Assembly (NCBI RefSeq): GCF_013694105.1
Contig: NZ_JACEFG010000002.1
Location: 620,001 to 684,000 of the forward strand
Reading direction: 5' to 3'
DNA length: 64,000 nucleotides
DNA from: Halobacillus locisalis
GTDB lineage: Bacteria; Bacillota; Bacilli; Bacillales; Halobacillaceae
Shown here: in pieces, positions 1 through 13,786 of the stretch
Layout: every line of letters begins with the position of its first letter
Numbering within the stretch: the stretch's first letter is position 1
Translations under genes and position numbers: made by a program
Notes under the pieces: model-generated
Databases searched by the model: none
Seen by the model: the letters and a program-made list of their open reading frames with translations, nothing else
What the model was told of the DNA's origin: nothing

Positions 1-1623
1 CATGTGGCGGGCGTAATCGGTGCGAACGGACAGATGCGTGGGGTGGCGCCGGATGCGGAGATTTATGCGTACCGTGCGCTTGGACCTGGTGGCATGGGGT
101 CTTCGGTGCAGGTCATCGCGGCGCTTGAGGAAGCGGTGAAAGAGGGAATGGATGTCATCAACTTGTCGCTCGGTAACGATGTGAACGGTCCGGACTGGCC
201 GACGACGCATGCGGTCAACCGGGCGATCGAGCTCGGGACGACCGTCATTGTGGCGGCTGGGAATTCGGGTCCTGATGCGTGGACGGTCGGGTCGCCGGCG
301 ACATCTTCTGAAGCGATCACGGTCGGAGCGGTAGCGTTGCCGTCTGAGGTGGCGGTGCTCTCTGTCGCTCGGAGGGAAATCCCGGTGCAAACGTTGGTCG
401 GATCGAAGAATTGGGACTTGAAAAGAAAGTACCCCCTTCATTTTGCCGGTACGGGAGAACAAGGAATCGGCGACGTGCGCGGGAAAATCGTCGTCTTCGA
501 ACGAGGTGTCATCCCGTTTACTGAAAAAGCGATGAAGGCCTATCAAGCCGGGGCGGAAGCGGTTCTCATTTATAATAATGAAAAAGGACGTTTTCAAGGC
601 TCATTGGATGGATTGTCGATTCCCATTCCTGTTGCGGCTGTATCGAAAGAGGAAGGGCAGTGGCTCATCGAACAGAAGGATCAGTGGGCCGCGACGGAAT
701 GGGAGTCGCTCGGGGAACAGATGGCACCCTTCAGTTCAAGAGGGCCAACCACGACAAATTGGGCGATCAAACCGGACGTCGTCGCACCGGGGGTCAACAT
801 TATGAGCACGGTGCCAGGCGGATATGCGCCTTTGCAAGGGACGAGCATGGCGGCGCCGCACGTGGCAGGACTGGCAGCACTCGTTATAGAGGCACATCCG
901 GACTGGTCTCCTGCAAAAGTGAAGCAAGCGATCATGAGCTCAGCCGATTTGCTTGATGGCTATCTCCCGACGGAACAAGGTACTGGATTCATCGATGCGA
1001 CAGGAGCGATTGAACCGGATGTCCTGATCGACCCTGGTGCTCTTGAGTTTGGTCGGATCGAAGATGAATTCTTCAGAGAAACCAAAGTGATCACCATCAC
1101 GAACCCTACGGATGACCCCGTCGAAATTCGAGCGAAGCAACCGAACATAAAGCCGGGCGAATCGTGGTCTGTGCCTTCAACCGTAACAATCGGTCCAGGC
1201 GAGAGTCGTGAAGTGAGTGTGGAGCTTCGGTTATCGAAGGCTTTCGTAGAAGATGGGGTACACCAAGGATATGTCACGCTGGAGAGTTTTTCAGAGACGT
1301 ATGAAATCCCTTATTTATATATGAAGGAATCGGCGGACTTTGCGAAGGTGACGGGACTGGAATTATCGCCGAATTTAGATGGTGAGCTTACCTATCGTTT
1401 TTACCTCTCAGAAGGTGCGGATAACGTCACGATTGATTTATACCGCGCCGGAACGATGATGGCAGCAGGACAGTTGTTGGAATTGAAAGATGTCGAAGCA
1501 GGCATGGTCGAAGGAACGATCAAAGGCGATCGAGATCTTGGAGGTGCGTACGTAGCTGTCGTCACCGTTGAACGGGACGACCAAGAATATAGCGAAACTT
1601 TTCCGGTGTTGCTGAATAACTGA
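1..1623 (+). CDS. Secreted subtilisin-like serine protease (S8, Vpr-type), 5' truncated
   Basis: Extracellular endopeptidase, cut by the window edge. The reading frame is open from base 1, and the first residues, HVAG, are the end of the HGTHVAG motif, so the catalytic His and Asp lie outside the window. Counting the first visible residue as 1, the oxyanion Asn is in AAGNSGP (about 88) and the nucleophile is in GTSMAAPHVAG (Ser about 282, bases 844-846). Residues about 125-225 interrupt the catalytic domain and look like a protease-associated (PA) insertion, as in Vpr and C5a peptidases. About 200 residues after the Ser form beta-rich, Fn3-like C-terminal domains. No LPXTG or SLH anchor is seen, so the enzyme is probably released. 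The family assignment is firm; the substrate is unknown. Confidence 0.93.
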   Translation, partial: HVAGVIGANGQMRGVAPDAEIYAYRALGPGGMGSSVQVIAALEEAVKEGMDVINLSLGNDVNGPDWPTTHAVNRAIELGTTVIVAAGNSGPDAWTVGSPATSSEAITVGAVALPSEVAVLSVARREIPVQTLVGSKNWDLKRKYPLHFAGTGEQGIGDVRGKIVVFERGVIPFTEKAMKAYQAGAEAVLIYNNEKGRFQGSLDGLSIPIPVAAVSKEEGQWLIEQKDQWAATEWESLGEQMAPFSSRGPTTTNWAIKPDVVAPGVNIMSTVPGGYAPLQGTSMAAPHVAGLAALVIEAHPDWSPAKVKQAIMSSADLLDGYLPTEQGTGFIDATGAIEPDVLIDPGALEFGRIEDEFFRETKVITITNPTDDPVEIRAKQPNIKPGESWSVPSTVTIGPGESREVSVELRLSKAFVEDGVHQGYVTLESFSETYEIPYLYMKESADFAKVTGLELSPNLDGELTYRFYLSEGADNVTIDLYRAGTMMAAGQLLELKDVEAGMVEGTIKGDRDLGGAYVAVVTVERDDQEYSETFPVLLNN

Positions 1624-1750
1624 TTAGGGTAGGTGTTGGTTCTGCAATTTCATGTTAAGGTAGCGCGGGGTGGAGCTTTACACACCATCATAAAAGTAGT
1701 GTAAACAGAACGTTGCATATCAAGATTCCCACACTTCTTACGTATACGCA

Positions 1751-1913
1751 GGTTCAGCTAACACATCATAAGGTGGTGGATAAACGGCGACACTCCTGCA
1801 GGATCTGAGGCTTGGGTGAGATCCCGCAGAGCGCGGAGCGTTCGAGGAAGCTCACCGCCGCCTGCGGAAAGGGAGTCGTTTCTCCACCACCTGCCCTCCC
1901 ACATTGAAGAACC
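1751..1913. repeat. Nested palindromic repeat, copy A
   Basis: Outer arms GGTTC/GAACC (1751, 1909), then inner arms AGGTGGTGGA/TCTCCACCACCT around a conserved core with CACTCCTGCAGG, GGTGAGATCCCGCAG, GAGGAAGCTCACC and CTGCGGAAAGGGAGTCG. It lies between the protease and the atp promoter. The core belongs to the same family as the twelve other copies in the window. Confidence 0.85.
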
Positions 1914-1927
1914 GAAAGTAGCACTCT

Positions 1928-1965
1928 AAAAAAGCAGGTTGGATTGGTACTCCAACCTGCTTTTT
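1928..1965. terminator. Rho-independent terminator, bidirectional form
   Basis: Perfect 15-bp inverted repeat: AAAAAGCAGGTTGGA, a 7-base loop, then TCCAACCTGCTTTTT. A-run and T-run flank the stem, so it can work on either strand. It separates the protease region from the atp promoter. Confidence 0.8.
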
Positions 1966-2048
1966 CATGTAAACTCATACTTTGACATAATTGTGACAAA
2001 AATGTGATCGATTCTTGTCAGACATTTGTACTTTTAATCACAAACGCA

Positions 2049-2077
2049 TTGACATGAATTGACCCCTATTGTATTCT
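2049..2077 (+). promoter_or_regulatory. Sigma-A promoter of the atp operon
   Basis: TTGACA (2049-2054), a 17-bp spacer and TATTCT (2072-2077), followed by about 90 bp of leader before atpZ. It is the best match in the gap upstream of the operon. Confidence 0.6.
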
Positions 2078-2108
2078 TACATAGTGTGGAATGATAAGGT
2101 TTTCATAA

Positions 2109-2145
2109 GAAGTTGAAACTCATAAAAAATATGAGTTGCGACTTC
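2109..2145 (+). promoter_or_regulatory. Stem-loop in the atp operon leader
   Basis: GAAGT-AACTCAT-(7-base loop)-ATGAGTT-ACTTC forms a two-part stem just before the ribosome binding site of atpZ. There is no T-run, so it is an mRNA leader structure rather than a terminator. Its role is unknown. Confidence 0.5.
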
Positions 2146-2168
2146 CTTAAGAAAGGGTTTGATCATAA

Positions 2169-2384
2169 GTGAGATCGAAGCCGCCTTTTCAAGCAATGGC
2201 GCTTACCAGTGCAATCGTTTCCCAACTCGCAGGCGGACCACTCGTCGGAGTTTATCTAGGGAAATGGCTGGACAGTCAGCTCTCCACATCACCCACATTT
2301 CTAATCATTGGAATCTTCCTCGGATTAGGAGCAGGTACATACGGAACAATTCATTTAGTACGCACGTACACGGGAGACGATTGA
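2169..2384 (+). CDS. atpZ: AtpZ/AtpI family ATP synthase accessory membrane protein
   Basis: Small two-helix membrane protein of 71 residues, first gene of the ATP synthase operon. AtpZ-type proteins act with AtpI in assembly of the c ring, and in alkaliphilic Bacillus the pair has been linked to Mg2+/Ca2+ transport. The N-terminus MRSKPPFQAMALTSAIVSQL fits the family from the GTG start at 2169; AAGAAAGGG lies upstream. Hydrophobic segments are at about 12-30 and 43-65, joined by a GKWLD turn. The next gene starts on the base after this stop codon, so the two are translationally coupled. The family is sure; the biochemical role is not. Confidence 0.85.
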   Translation: MRSKPPFQAMALTSAIVSQLAGGPLVGVYLGKWLDSQLSTSPTFLIIGIFLGLGAGTYGTIHLVRTYTGDD

Positions 2385-2753
2385 ATGGAAGTTTATCAGC
2401 ATGTGATAGCCCGTCAACGAAAATGGATGTTCTACCTTCTGGCATTACTAGTACTAGGTTGGGCCGTCACACCGTGGCAACCCATATTCCTCGGACTTCT
2501 ACTAGGAAGTATCCTGAGCTTTTACAACCTCTGGCTTATGCAAAGAAAAATCCGCAAGCTTGGTGAAGCTACAGCAGAGAATCGGTCTGTGAGAGGAATC
2601 GGTACATTTACGCGTTTGGCATCTGGCGCACTCGCCGTCGTCATCGCCCTTCAGTATGAAGAATATTTCCATTTGATTTCAGTAGTATTGGGCTTAATGA
2701 CAGCCTACATTGTCATTTTTATAGATTACCTTTTCAATAAATCAAGAGTTTAG
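2385..2753 (+). CDS. atpI: ATP synthase subunit I
   Basis: Integral membrane accessory protein of F1Fo ATP synthase, 122 residues with about four predicted helices (about 15-32, 36-52, 75-92, 97-117). AtpI helps assemble or stabilise the c ring and is dispensable for the enzyme itself. Its ATG follows directly on the atpZ stop (TGAATG), and atpB begins about 20 bp downstream, which matches the usual Bacillus order atpI-atpB-atpE. The sequence is poorly conserved across the family, so position and topology carry much of the weight. Confidence 0.85.
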   Translation: MEVYQHVIARQRKWMFYLLALLVLGWAVTPWQPIFLGLLLGSILSFYNLWLMQRKIRKLGEATAENRSVRGIGTFTRLASGALAVVIALQYEEYFHLISVVLGLMTAYIVIFIDYLFNKSRV

Positions 2754-2768
2754 CATGATGGAAGGTAG

Positions 2769-3500
<732 letters not shown>

Positions 3501-3534
3501 AATAAAAGCATAAACACTATTTTTAAAATATTAG

Positions 3535-3762
<228 letters not shown>

Positions 3763-4016
3763 GTAGGACGAGCACTATACGCTTTTGGCGAAGTTCACAT
3801 TAAACGATCTTCGCCTTTGCTTTATACCTTAAGAAACTGAATACCCTTTTGGGAGAGAAAGAAAACTTCGACGACAGCTTACTTTAAGCTGTAGCCGGGT
3901 TTTTCTCTTGTCTAGCTCCTGTACATAAGTGCAGGATTCCGCCTAGAATACTAGGCTGCTTCATTTGTCTTTTATGAAAAACCTGATACGAGATGGTGTA
4001 GGAAGGAGTGAAAACT
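3763..4016 (+). other. atpE-atpF spacer with inverted repeats
   Basis: Non-coding spacer inside the operon. It holds an inverted repeat GGCGAAG/CTTCGCC (about 3788-3818), a hairpin ACAGCTTACTTTAAGCTGT (about 3875-3893), and a remnant starting GTCTAGCTCC with hairpins CCTG..CAGG and CCTAGAATACTAGG (about 3909-3956). The last resembles a dispersed Bacillales repeat, of which another piece lies inside repeat copy C. The stems could set relative c and b expression by processing or attenuation (inference). Confidence 0.55.
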
Positions 4017-4541
4017 GTGCAAGTATTCACAAATAGTCTTGTCCTCGGAGCCGAGGGAGGATTTCTAGTCGGTGATATGCTCACTCAGCTATTTTTCTTC
4101 ATCGTATTATTAGTTCTTCTACGTATGTTCGCTTGGGGACCATTGATGAACATGATGAAAGAGCGTGAAGATTATGTAGCGAATGAGATCAACACGGCTG
4201 AGAAAAGTCGTGAAGAAGCTCAGCGCATGCAGCGTGAAGCTTCTGAAGAGTTGAAGAAGACACGCCAAGATGCACAGAGTATCATTGAAGATGCACGTAA
4301 AACAGCAGGACAGCAGGAACGCGATATCCTTGAATCCGCTCGTAACGAAGCAGAACGCATCAAAGAATCTGCTCGCGAAGAGATCGGTCAAGAAAGAGAT
4401 AAAGCGATTCAAGCCCTTAAAGATCAAGTGGCGACAATGTCCGTTATGATTGCATCCAAAGTGATTGAAAAAGAATTGTCTGAACAGGATCAAGAGAAAT
4501 TGATCAATGAATATATCGACGAGGCAGGAGAAGAGCGATGA
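4017..4541 (+). CDS. atpF: ATP synthase Fo subunit b
   Basis: Peripheral stalk subunit joining Fo to F1. One N-terminal membrane helix (about 15-40, LFFFIVLLVLLRMFAWGPL) is followed by a long charged coiled coil to the C-terminus, ending in the family block ATMSVMIASKVIEKELSEQ. The GTG at 4017 is preferred as start, with GGAAGGAG ending 8 bases before it; a GTG at 4008 lies inside that site. The last four bases overlap the start of atpH (ATGA), indicating coupled translation. About 174 residues, a normal length. Confidence 0.94.
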   Translation: MQVFTNSLVLGAEGGFLVGDMLTQLFFFIVLLVLLRMFAWGPLMNMMKEREDYVANEINTAEKSREEAQRMQREASEELKKTRQDAQSIIEDARKTAGQQERDILESARNEAERIKESAREEIGQERDKAIQALKDQVATMSVMIASKVIEKELSEQDQEKLINEYIDEAGEER

Positions 4542-5083
4542 GTGAAACGATCATTGCGAAACGTTACGCAGACGCTCTTTTTCAACTCGGACAAGAAAGA
4601 TCGAATCTACACCAGTTAGAATCAGAACTGATTACGGTCCGTGAAGTTTACGCAAGTAATCCGAAACTGGTTCACGTCTTGCAGCATCCACGTGTGACAC
4701 TAGATCAGAAGAAACAGTTAGTGGCTGAGTCATTCAAACCGTTTTCGAAAGAAGTACAACATACATTGCAACTTCTTGTTGATCGCCACCGTGAAGAAAT
4801 CATTCCAGAAATGATCGCTCATTTTATTAAGCGAATGAATGATGCAAAAGGTACGGCTGATGCAGAAGTGTATTCTGTCCGCGAGCTATCTGATAAAGAG
4901 AAGCAGCGCATTTCAGAAACTTTTGCACCAAAAGTCGGTAAACGTTCGTTGAACCTGACAAACATTGTCGATCCCGAGATCATAGGCGGTATCCGCTTAC
5001 GAATCGGCAATCGCATTTTCGATGGTTCCGTCAGCGGAAAACTTCGTCGCATGCAGCGCGAATTGACTTCCGCGAACAAATGA
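4538..5083 (+). CDS. atpH: ATP synthase F1 subunit delta
   Basis: Stator subunit (the bacterial counterpart of OSCP) that links the b dimer to the top of the alpha3beta3 head. 181 residues: an N-terminal helical domain (about 1-105, starting with the family block IAKRYADALFQLG) and a C-terminal domain ending IVDPEIIGGIRLRIGNRIFDGSV, the signature of the family. The start overlaps the atpF stop by four bases. atpA follows after 18 bp. Confidence 0.95.
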   Translation: MSETIIAKRYADALFQLGQERSNLHQLESELITVREVYASNPKLVHVLQHPRVTLDQKKQLVAESFKPFSKEVQHTLQLLVDRHREEIIPEMIAHFIKRMNDAKGTADAEVYSVRELSDKEKQRISETFAPKVGKRSLNLTNIVDPEIIGGIRLRIGNRIFDGSVSGKLRRMQRELTSANK

Positions 5084-5095
5084 TGATAGGGGTGA

Positions 5096-6610
<1,515 letters not shown>

Positions 6611-6628
6611 GCTATGCGATATGAAGTG

Positions 6629-6686
6629 AGGAGGCGACGGAAAGGTGCGTACGAACCGAGTACGTCCGCCTTCCACCACTTCTTGA
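6629..6686 (+). promoter_or_regulatory. Imperfect palindrome between atpA and atpG
   Basis: Arms GAAGTG/CACTTC enclose GGAAAGG..CCTTCC and an inner GTAC..GTAC around a short loop. It forms an mRNA stem in the atpA-atpG spacer without a T-run. It may stabilise or be processed between the alpha and gamma messages (inference). Confidence 0.45.
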
Positions 6687-6733
6687 ACAAACGTTTGATT
6701 GATTCCGACTGAACCAGCTAGAAAGGGTGGTGA

Positions 6734-9058
<2,325 letters not shown>

Positions 9059-9101
9059 ACCAACCATAGCTTACACTCGTGATAAGGGGCGTTCTCTTTA
9101 G

Positions 9102-9546
<445 letters not shown>

Positions 9547-9548
<2 letters not shown>

Positions 9549-9577
9549 ACTGCTTTCATCTTTGAGAGCAGTTTTTT
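9547..9577 (+). terminator. Terminator of the atp operon
   Basis: AAACTGCT and AGCAGTTTTTT form a stem with a 12-base loop and T-run, right after the atpC stop. Confidence 0.85.
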
Positions 9578-9742
9578 GTTCTTTCTAATACGCATTCGAC
9601 CGCAATCGCTGTAAGATTGCGTCAAAAGGAAATTATTTTGTCACTATTGCCCGGGAAATGAACGAGTACACGATCCTTTTGTCAGTTTCTGTTTCGTTCA
9701 TGTCCTATTATGTTAAGAAGAAAAAAAGAGAGGTGTCAGGCC

Positions 9743-9976
9743 ATGGAACAATACTTTGCTGAAGAAGCCCTCCTAAGTATGACTTCCCATTTGATCTTTA
9801 TCGTCATTACATGGCGAGTGGTACAGTCTATTAACTTTGACGCATTTTTTAGGAAACATCGCGTTTTTGAGGCTAGAGTATTCATCATTTTTGTTACTAT
9901 TGCACTAGGTACAACGGTCAGTCGCTTCTTTCTCGACTTTATTTCATGGTCCAATAACCTTATTTATTTGTTTTAG
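9743..9976 (+). CDS. ywzB: DUF1146 family membrane protein (YwzB-like)
   Basis: Small membrane protein of 77 residues with hydrophobic segments at about 11-28 and 43-62. The pattern VITWRVVQSINFDAFF then ARVFIIFVTIALGTTVSRFF fits the DUF1146/YwzB family, which in Bacillus sits between the atp operon and murA, as here. Function unknown. The ATG at 9743 is preferred: GAGAGGTG lies upstream, whereas an earlier in-frame start lacks a site. Confidence 0.8.
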   Translation: MEQYFAEEALLSMTSHLIFIVITWRVVQSINFDAFFRKHRVFEARVFIIFVTIALGTTVSRFFLDFISWSNNLIYLF

Positions 9977-10076
9977 GAGAAGAGGGCTTGTCTAAAGTTG
10001 TTAGGAATTGTATCGTATGAATGGTGTCTTCTCAGGTCAAACTGTAAGTAAGTTGATGCTTGGGGAGGCATAAAAA

Positions 10077-10778
10077 ATGAAAACCATCATTTCTTTGATT
10101 GTCGCATGTGTCGTTGTAAGTTCAGGTGCTTATCCACAGGGAACGGCTGAAGATACTCAACTGGAGGATTTCGCAGCCTTTGCTGAGGATGAGCAGCTAC
10201 AGGTTAATGAGTGGACGTTAACGATGAAAGAGCCTTTGAAGCAGACGGATTTGGACATGGTAAAAAAAGAAGTCTCACAGTTGTTCGAAGAATCGTTTAC
10301 AACGGATGACACGATCCATGCTACGAAGATGACGTGGGAACAGTCGAATAAAGAACAGACACTTGTCGAATCTTTCTCGTTGATTACACCAATAGATGGA
10401 AAAATTAGTGCTGAAATGGTTTATTCCATCAGAGGACAGGGAACTGCCTCTCTAGACCAAACGATGAAGAAACGCATGGAAATTGTAAAAAGTCGACTTT
10501 TCTCAAAAAATGTCACCATTTTCTCTTGTCTTAAAGCTCACTCTAGTGATATCATTGATGATGTTTTAGTGTATCAAAATTTCAAAAAAGTATTCAACAT
10601 TGTAACTATAGACGAAGTCACGGAAAACGGATGGACTAGCAGATCCGGACATAGTAGCCAATGGGATCAAGCCCTACCCTTACTTAATGAAGAGATGAAC
10701 GTCCAGTTCGCTTCAAGAACTTTGGGCGGGAAGACAAACATTACGATTGGCACACCCATTATTACTGCTGAATATTAA
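10077..10778 (+). CDS. ywmB: YwmB family secreted protein
   Basis: Exported protein of 233 residues with an N-terminal signal (MKTIISLIVACVVVSSGAYP). The mature part is acidic and matches the YwmB family in length, start and location directly before murA. The family fold is described as TATA-box-binding-protein-like, yet the protein is extracytoplasmic in Bacillus; its function is not established. GGGGAGGC precedes the ATG. It is only 34 bp from murA, so the two are probably cotranscribed. Confidence 0.8.
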   Translation: MKTIISLIVACVVVSSGAYPQGTAEDTQLEDFAAFAEDEQLQVNEWTLTMKEPLKQTDLDMVKKEVSQLFEESFTTDDTIHATKMTWEQSNKEQTLVESFSLITPIDGKISAEMVYSIRGQGTASLDQTMKKRMEIVKSRLFSKNVTIFSCLKAHSSDIIDDVLVYQNFKKVFNIVTIDEVTENGWTSRSGHSSQWDQALPLLNEEMNVQFASRTLGGKTNITIGTPIITAEY

Positions 10779-10812
10779 TAATAATGAATATGGACGCGGA
10801 GGAGAATGAACC

Positions 10813-12123
10813 TTGGAAAAAATCATCGTCCGTGGTGGGAGGCAGCTGAATGGTACCGTGAAAGCCGAAGGTGCCAAGAATGCCGTACTGCCTGTCATCG
10901 CAGCAAGTATTATTGCAAGTGAAGGAAAAAGCGTTTTGCATGAAGTTCCTGCTTTAGCAGATGTAACTACGATCAATCAAGTGATTAAACATATGAACGC
11001 TGATGTACATGTCGAAGGAAATACAGTCACTGTCGATGCTTCTCGTCAACTAGAGACTGAAGCTCCAATCGAATACGTTCGAAAAATGCGTGCTTCTGTT
11101 CTTGTATTGGGACCGCTTTTGGCCCGCTATGGCCATGCTAAGGTTGCCCTGCCAGGCGGATGTGCTATTGGATCCCGCCCGATTGACCAACACCTGAAAG
11201 GCTTTGAAGCCATGGGTGCTGAAGTAACAGTCGGTAACGGATACATCGAAGCAGAAGTGAAAGGTCGCCTGAAGGGTGCGAAAGTGTACTTCGACGTTCC
11301 TAGTGTAGGTGCGACGGAGAACGTCATGATGGCTGCCGCTTTAGCTGAAGGAAAAACCATTCTTGAGAACTGTGCCAAAGAACCAGAAATCGTCGACTTA
11401 GCGAACTATTTGAACAAAATGGGCGCGCGCGTTGTCGGTGCAGGTACAGAAACGATCCGTATCGAAGGAGTGGAAAAGCTGACAGGTTGTGAGCATACGA
11501 TTATCCCTGACCGTGTCGAAGTAGGTACGTTCATGGTTGCGGCTGCAATCACAGGAGGTAACGTGCTTATCGAAGGCGCGATGCCAGAACACCTTCGTTC
11601 TGTCATTTCCAAAATGGAAGAAATGGGCGTAGCAATCCAGGAAGAAGAAAACGGCATTCGTGTCATCGGCCCTGAATACTTGAAGGCCACTGACATAAAG
11701 ACGATGCCTCACCCAGGATTCCCGACAGATATGCAATCTCAAATGATGGCTCTTATGCTTAATGCAACAGGAACGAGCGTGATCACTGAAACGGTATTTG
11801 AAAACCGCTTCATGCACGTGGAAGAGTTCCGCCGCATGAATGCTCACCTCAAAATCGAAGGACGCAGCGTAATCGTTGAAGGACCTTCTTTCTTACAGGG
11901 AGCTGAAGTAGCCGCAACAGACCTTCGTGCAGGTGCTGCACTTGTATTGGCTGGTCTTGTCGCAGAAGGGTACACACGCGTAACTGAGCTTAAGCATATC
12001 GATCGTGGCTATGTAGCATTCACAGAGAAACTTCAACAACTTGGTGCTGACATTGAACGTGTCAACGAAGTAGATAACTTTGAAGAAGAACTCGAGCCTA
12101 GCGAATCATTATCGACCTTATAA
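10813..12123 (+). CDS. murA: UDP-N-acetylglucosamine 1-carboxyvinyltransferase
   Basis: First committed enzyme of peptidoglycan synthesis; transfers enolpyruvate from PEP to UDP-GlcNAc in the cytoplasm. 436 residues of the EPSP-synthase fold. The active-site loop is [19 protein letters not shown] with catalytic Cys117, the residue fosfomycin alkylates. The TTG start has GGAGGAGA upstream. Bacilli often have two paralogues (murAA, murAB); the context here (ywmB before, spoIID after) is that of murAA. Ends in a strong terminator. Confidence 0.97.
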   Translation: MEKIIVRGGRQLNGTVKAEGAKNAVLPVIAASIIASEGKSVLHEVPALADVTTINQVIKHMNADVHVEGNTVTVDASRQLETEAPIEYVRKMRASVLVLGPLLARYGHAKVALPGGCAIGSRPIDQHLKGFEAMGAEVTVGNGYIEAEVKGRLKGAKVYFDVPSVGATENVMMAAALAEGKTILENCAKEPEIVDLANYLNKMGARVVGAGTETIRIEGVEKLTGCEHTIIPDRVEVGTFMVAAAITGGNVLIEGAMPEHLRSVISKMEEMGVAIQEEENGIRVIGPEYLKATDIKTMPHPGFPTDMQSQMMALMLNATGTSVITETVFENRFMHVEEFRRMNAHLKIEGRSVIVEGPSFLQGAEVAATDLRAGAALVLAGLVAEGYTRVTELKHIDRGYVAFTEKLQQLGADIERVNEVDNFEEELEPSESLSTL

Positions 12124-12136
12124 TATATTCAATCAC

Positions 12137-12182
12137 AAACTTGTCTATTTCAGGTAATTCCTGAAATAGGCAAGTTTTTTTT
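12137..12182 (+). terminator. Terminator after murA
   Basis: Long stem AACTTGTCTATTTCAGG / CCTGAAATAGGCAAGTT with a 5-base loop, followed by eight T. Confidence 0.9.
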
Positions 12183-12238
12183 GTTTTTTTGATTTTGGCT
12201 TTGTGGCTGAGGTGTGGATGGTGGGGCGACCGGTGATT

Positions 12239-12574
12239 TCGGACAAAGTGGGTGATATATCAGACAAGTGGAGTTCGAATTCGGACAAGCGGCAGGCTAA
12301 ATCGGACATTTCGCATTAATTCGGACAATGGCACGTCCAATTCGGACACCCACTCACATAATTCGGACAAATGCCAGACAACACCAGGCATCCAGCCTCA
12401 TTCGGACAAAGAGAGTGATATATCAGACAACTGGATGGGCAAATCGGACAAGTAGAGCGCGAATTCGGACAAGCGGCAGGGTAAATCGGACATTTCGCAC
12501 CAAATCGGACAATTGCATGCACAATTCGGACACCCACTCACATAAATCGGACAAGCTCCAGGCTACATCAGACA
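12239..12574. repeat. 21-bp phased TCGGACA array 1
   Basis: TCGGACA (variants TCAGACA, CCAGACA) starts at 12239, 12260, 12281, 12302, 12321, 12342, 12363, 12402, 12423, 12444, 12465, 12486, 12505, 12526, 12547 and 12568. Steps are 21 bp except two of 19 and one of 39, where a degenerate CCAGACA lies at 12374. The preceding bases are usually AAT or AAA; the 14 bp between words vary. It lies between the murA terminator and spoIID and has no ribosome site or credible gene. Confidence 0.9.
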
Positions 12575-12715
12575 CCCTTTTCTATATATTGAACAGGACC
12601 CTAACCTTTTTGAGAGGAACTTTGTTGGACAGGTTCTATCATCTCCCTTTTCTGGATATATATTTACTAGAGGGGGCAGCTACATCTCCTCGATTCTATG
12701 ACCAGGAGGATGCTG

Positions 12716-13735
12716 ATGAAGAGAGAAAAATGGATAGGAATGCTCGCTGTAGGTGGTCTGTTTATGGCCATACTCATCATACCAACGTTAATTGTCGTAC
12801 CTTTTACAGGGTCCAACGAAATGGATCAAGTTCAGGAAGCACCTCAAGAACAACAATTGAGTGAATTATCCTCCGATATCTCTCCCTTTTCTGTTCGAGT
12901 TTTGAGAAGTGGAGGAAGTGTTGAAGAGGTTCCTTTAGAAACATATGTGGCTCGCGTTGTCGCATCCGAAATGCCAGCAAGCTTCGAGCTTGAAGCATTG
13001 AAAGCACAGTCACTTGCAGCACGAACATACATCACGCGTCATTTAGTCAGCGGTGAAGCGATCTCAGAAGTGGCCGATGTGACTGACACGGTGACGCACC
13101 AAGTGTATAAAAGTGATCAAGAATTGAGACAGCTTTGGCAAGATACGTACGCCAGTAATATGAATAAGATCAATGAAGCCGTCAAAGCGACAGCTGGCGA
13201 AATCATTACGTATCAGCGTGAGCCTATTACGGCCGCCTTTTTCTCAACAAGTAATGGATACACGGAAAATGCCGAGGATTATTGGGAGAATGAAATCCCT
13301 TATTTGAAAAGTGTTGAAAGTCCTTGGGATCAGCAATCACCTAAGTTTACCGACCAACGCATCATTACGCTTGAACAGCTTAAGGCAAACTTAGGTGTAT
13401 CGAGCATCGCGAATACGACCATGACGAAAACAGAGGGCAATCGCGTCGACAAAGTGCAGTTTGGTGATCAAACGTATTCAGGTAGAGAAATCAGGGAAGC
13501 CTTCGATTTGCCTTCCAGTGATTTTACGATTAAGCAAAAGGGCGATCATATCATTTTTACAACAAAAGGCTATGGTCACGGGGTAGGGATGAGCCAATAT
13601 GGAGCGAATGGCATGGCTCAAACCGGAAAAACATATAAAGACATCGTCCTCCACTATTATAAAGGGACGGAGATATCGCCGCTCAGCACGCAAACCGCCT
13701 CTCTTGCGCTCGGGGATAGCAATAGCGTCAACTAA
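12716..13735 (+). CDS. spoIID: Stage II sporulation protein D (peptidoglycan lytic transglycosylase)
   Basis: Membrane-anchored lytic transglycosylase of the mother cell, part of the DMP complex (SpoIID, SpoIIM, SpoIIP) that drives engulfment. 339 residues: an N-terminal anchor helix (about 5-27), then the SpoIID domain with the conserved blocks EMPASFELEALKAQSLAART and KGYGHGVGMSQYGANGMA. The ATG at 12716 is preferred, since AGGAGG (12704-12709) is six bases upstream; the ATGs at 12698 and 12710 are before or against that site. Monocistronic, with its own terminator. Confidence 0.95.
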   Translation: MKREKWIGMLAVGGLFMAILIIPTLIVVPFTGSNEMDQVQEAPQEQQLSELSSDISPFSVRVLRSGGSVEEVPLETYVARVVASEMPASFELEALKAQSLAARTYITRHLVSGEAISEVADVTDTVTHQVYKSDQELRQLWQDTYASNMNKINEAVKATAGEIITYQREPITAAFFSTSNGYTENAEDYWENEIPYLKSVESPWDQQSPKFTDQRIITLEQLKANLGVSSIANTTMTKTEGNRVDKVQFGDQTYSGREIREAFDLPSSDFTIKQKGDHIIFTTKGYGHGVGMSQYGANGMAQTGKTYKDIVLHYYKGTEISPLSTQTASLALGDSNSVN

Positions 13736-13760
13736 AACCGCCTCGTGCGGTTTTTCTTTT
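13734..13760 (+). terminator. Terminator after spoIID
   Basis: AAAACCGC-CTCGT-GCGGTTTTT hairpin and T-run overlapping the stop codon. Confidence 0.85.
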
Positions 13761-13786
13761 TTAAATTAAAAAATTTTCCACCTCAT

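Noticed and set aside
12239-12574. CRISPR array
   Set aside because: The conserved word is only 7-10 bp and the intervening DNA 11-14 bp; no cas genes. CRISPR repeats and spacers are much longer.
12252-12864. Long open frames across array 1 (and 14819-15044 across array 2), with repeated NSDK or SDN motifs
   Set aside because: A 21-bp step equals seven codons, so any frame shows a seven-residue repeat and few stops. No ribosome site, and both strands are open. I treat it as non-coding.
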